A program made the translations under genes and the position numbers. Positions 5,371 through 6,641 of a stretch of DNA of 6,641 nucleotides are shown here, piece after piece. The DNA comes from Candidatus Woesearchaeota archaeon (GTDB lineage Archaea; Nanobdellota; Nanobdellia; Woesearchaeales; WJKL01). The DNA is taken from assembly GCA_019322535.1 (NCBI GenBank), contig JAHWIM010000072.1, forward strand, positions 1-6,641. The letters run 5' to 3'. Position 1 is the stretch's first letter, and each line of letters opens with the position of its first letter. Under the pieces are notes generated by a model. The model was not told the origin of the DNA. It searched no databases and saw only the letters and a program-made list of their open reading frames with translations.

Positions 5371-5380
5371 TAGATATCTA
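5371..5380. promoter_or_regulatory. 10-bp palindrome between two divergent promoters
   Basis: TAGATATCTA is a perfect palindrome located between the TATA boxes of the SemiSWEET gene and the dehydroquinate synthase gene. The position suits a shared operator, but palindromes of this length are expected several times by chance in a window of this size. Confidence 0.25.
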
Positions 5381-5399
5381 TTTAATAGTTTTCACAACC

Positions 5400-5408
5400 T
5401 TTAAAAAT
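5400..5408 (+). promoter_or_regulatory. TATA-like promoter of the dehydroquinate synthase gene
   Basis: TTTAAAAAT ends 23 bp before the ATG at 5432. A pyrimidine stretch (CTTTTTTTCCC, 5415-5425) lies between the box and the start. No Shine-Dalgarno sequence is present, again pointing to a leaderless or near-leaderless mRNA. Confidence 0.5.
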
Positions 5409-5431
5409 CACTTACTTTTTTTCCCAAAACA

Positions 5432-6544
5432 ATGAAAGATCATACTATAATTACTCCTGAAAGAAAATATGATGTCCATATTGATCATGATTTATTGCCA
5501 AGAGTTCTAGAATATGTTAGACAAAACATATCTCCTAGAAGGCAGGCTATTTTAACAGATCAAAATGTCGTTGATGCAGGACATCTAGACAGGTTAGATC
5601 CTAAAAGAGAAACACCAACTTTTACAATAGAACCAGATGAAAATAAAGGTGTTGAATCAAAAAAGAATGTTGTAACTTATGGACAGGTTTTAGATTTTTT
5701 AGACTCAAACAAATTCGAAAAAAGAGATGTTCTAGTCTGCTTAGGTGGAGGAGTTATAGGTGATTTAGGAGGATTTGTAGCACTGACTTATAAAAGAGGA
5801 AAAATGATTTATATTCAAGTGCCTACCACAACATTATCTCAAGCAGATTCTTCTGTTGGTGGAAAAGTTGCTATAGATGGTCTTGTTTCTAAAAATGTTG
5901 CTGGTGATGTATATCAGCCTCATTTTGTTGCAGCAGATATTATGTCTTTAATTACATTAGACCCTAGAAACTTCAGATCTGGATTAGTTGAATCTGTAAA
6001 ACATGGACTAATCTTAGATAAAAATTATTTTGCTATGTTAGAAAGGAATATAGGAAGAATCTCACCAGGAAGTGTAGGTTTATTAGAAGAAATTGCTTTG
6101 AAAAATGTACAAATAAAAGGAAGTGTAGTTAGAAGAGATCCTAATGATCAAAACTATAGGCATTCTTTAAATTTCGGACACACTATTGGACATGCAGTAG
6201 AACAAGCTTCTGGTTACTCATTATATCATGGAGAAGCAGTTGCTCTTGGTTTACTTTCTGCATTATATATATCTCGTGAATTAAGAGGATTATCTCGTGA
6301 AGAATTTGATAGAGCAGAAAAACTCTTAGTAGATGGCCTAGGAATGCGTGCTAAAGTTCCACCTGAAGTTGATAGAGCAGTAGTTGAAGATAAGTTAGCT
6401 AATGACAAAAAAGTTATTAATGGTGTTAATCAATTTGTTACAATAGCAGGAATAGGAAAATTATATGTAGAAGATAGTAAATATTCTTTACCTATAGAAT
6501 CAAAACAACTTTTAAAAGAATCAATGGATTATATTTTTAATTAA
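5432..6544 (+). CDS. aroB: 3-dehydroquinate synthase (canonical NAD- and metal-dependent type)
   Basis: A 370-residue protein covering the full length of AroB, which converts DAHP to 3-dehydroquinate, the second step of the shikimate pathway, using NAD and a divalent metal. The NAD-binding GGGVIGD is at 105-111, PTTTLSQADSSVGGKVAID at 131-149 (Asp139, Lys145), SKN at 153-155 (Lys154), GLVESVKHG at 184-192 (Glu187, Lys190), RHSLNFGHTIGHAVE at 243-257 (Arg243, Asn247, His250), YHGEAV at 265-270 (His266) and NDKK at 324-327. The three metal ligands Glu187, His250 and His266 keep the spacing known from the Aspergillus enzyme, and the substrate lysines and arginines are present. It is therefore probably a true dehydroquinate synthase, though other sugar phosphate cyclases share this core. 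Many euryarchaea use the unrelated AroB' route instead, so this form is of interest. No other shikimate gene is in the window, and the gene has its own promoter. Confidence 0.92.
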   Translation: MKDHTIITPERKYDVHIDHDLLPRVLEYVRQNISPRRQAILTDQNVVDAGHLDRLDPKRETPTFTIEPDENKGVESKKNVVTYGQVLDFLDSNKFEKRDVLVCLGGGVIGDLGGFVALTYKRGKMIYIQVPTTTLSQADSSVGGKVAIDGLVSKNVAGDVYQPHFVAADIMSLITLDPRNFRSGLVESVKHGLILDKNYFAMLERNIGRISPGSVGLLEEIALKNVQIKGSVVRRDPNDQNYRHSLNFGHTIGHAVEQASGYSLYHGEAVALGLLSALYISRELRGLSREEFDRAEKLLVDGLGMRAKVPPEVDRAVVEDKLANDKKVINGVNQFVTIAGIGKLYVEDSKYSLPIESKQLLKESMDYIFN

Positions 6545-6553
6545 TATTAAGAA

Positions 6554-6641
6554 TTATCTTTTTCTGGTTTTCCTTGCAACAATTATCTGATAAAGAGGTT
6601 TTTTCCATTCATCTTTCCATCTTATTCCTGTATTCTCTATT
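6554..6641 (-). CDS. C-terminal end of a gene entering from the right, possibly a class I SAM methyltransferase
   Basis: The minus strand is open from the window edge (first full codon at 6640-6638) to a TAA at 6556-6554, giving 28 residues that end WKKPLYQIIVARKTRKR. A Pro-Leu-Tyr followed by a hydrophobic strand QIIVARK and a basic tail is how many class I SAM-dependent methyltransferases end (last beta strand of the Rossmann sheet), so that is the best guess. The start and all catalytic motifs are outside the window. The stop lies only 9 bp from that of the dehydroquinate synthase gene, another tight tail-to-tail pair. Confidence 0.6.
   Translation of the reverse strand, partial: IENTGIRWKDEWKKPLYQIIVARKTRKR
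6557..6573 (+). terminator. Possible T-rich terminator of aroB inside the facing gene's 3' end
   Basis: TCTTTTTCTGGTTTTCC begins 12 bp after the aroB stop and contains T5 and T4 tracts. It would end the aroB transcript within the last codons of the facing gene. No stem is evident. Confidence 0.35.

Overview
The window is AT-rich (by eye about one third G+C) and looks archaeal, most likely from a DPANN-type (Woesearchaeota/Pacearchaeota/Nanoarchaeota-like) genome. Four things point there: a free-standing Bud32 kinase of the KEOPS complex; TATA-like boxes placed about 20 bp before nearly every ATG with almost no Shine-Dalgarno sequences, which implies leaderless transcription; a PEF-CTERM-like surface anchor; and a short His-rich PQ-loop protein of a kind I associate with DPANN genomes. 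The lineage is an inference from protein content, not from a marker gene.

Layout. 1-476 (+) is the 3' part of a TrmB-like regulator or PLD-fold protein that enters from the left and shows an internal repeat. 515-1144 (+) is an exported, C-terminally anchored surface protein. After a convergent, T-rich terminator region come three minus-strand genes: bud32 (1201-1803), a HemW/HemN-like radical SAM protein (1885-3480) and an 87-aa protein that may have an ADP-ribosyltransferase-like fold (3551-3814). A compact divergent promoter region (3815-3897) leads into a second exported protein (3898-4983, +), built from a signal peptide, a 14-cysteine region, a coiled coil and a possible SCP2-like end. 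This gene meets a SemiSWEET/PQ-loop gene (4985-5329, -) tail to tail with one base between the stops. A second divergent promoter region (5330-5431) serves that gene and a complete canonical 3-dehydroquinate synthase gene (5432-6544, +). The right edge carries the last 28 codons of a minus-strand gene, possibly a SAM methyltransferase (6554-6641).

How the genes relate. There is no evident operon: all seven complete genes have their own promoter-like box, and strands alternate. The content is mixed: tRNA t6A modification (Bud32), shikimate-type metabolism (AroB), small-solute transport (SemiSWEET), two cell-surface proteins, a radical SAM enzyme of unknown substrate and a likely regulator. I see no CRISPR array, tRNA, rRNA, insertion sequence or phage module. 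No intergenic gap exceeds about 100 bp, so no long stretch is left unexplained. The most notable points are the tandem-domain regulator, the modular secreted protein with a possible SCP2-like end, the extended HemW-like enzyme without visible heme context, and inverted repeats over two of the promoters. I do not see strong evidence for a wholly new multi-gene system.
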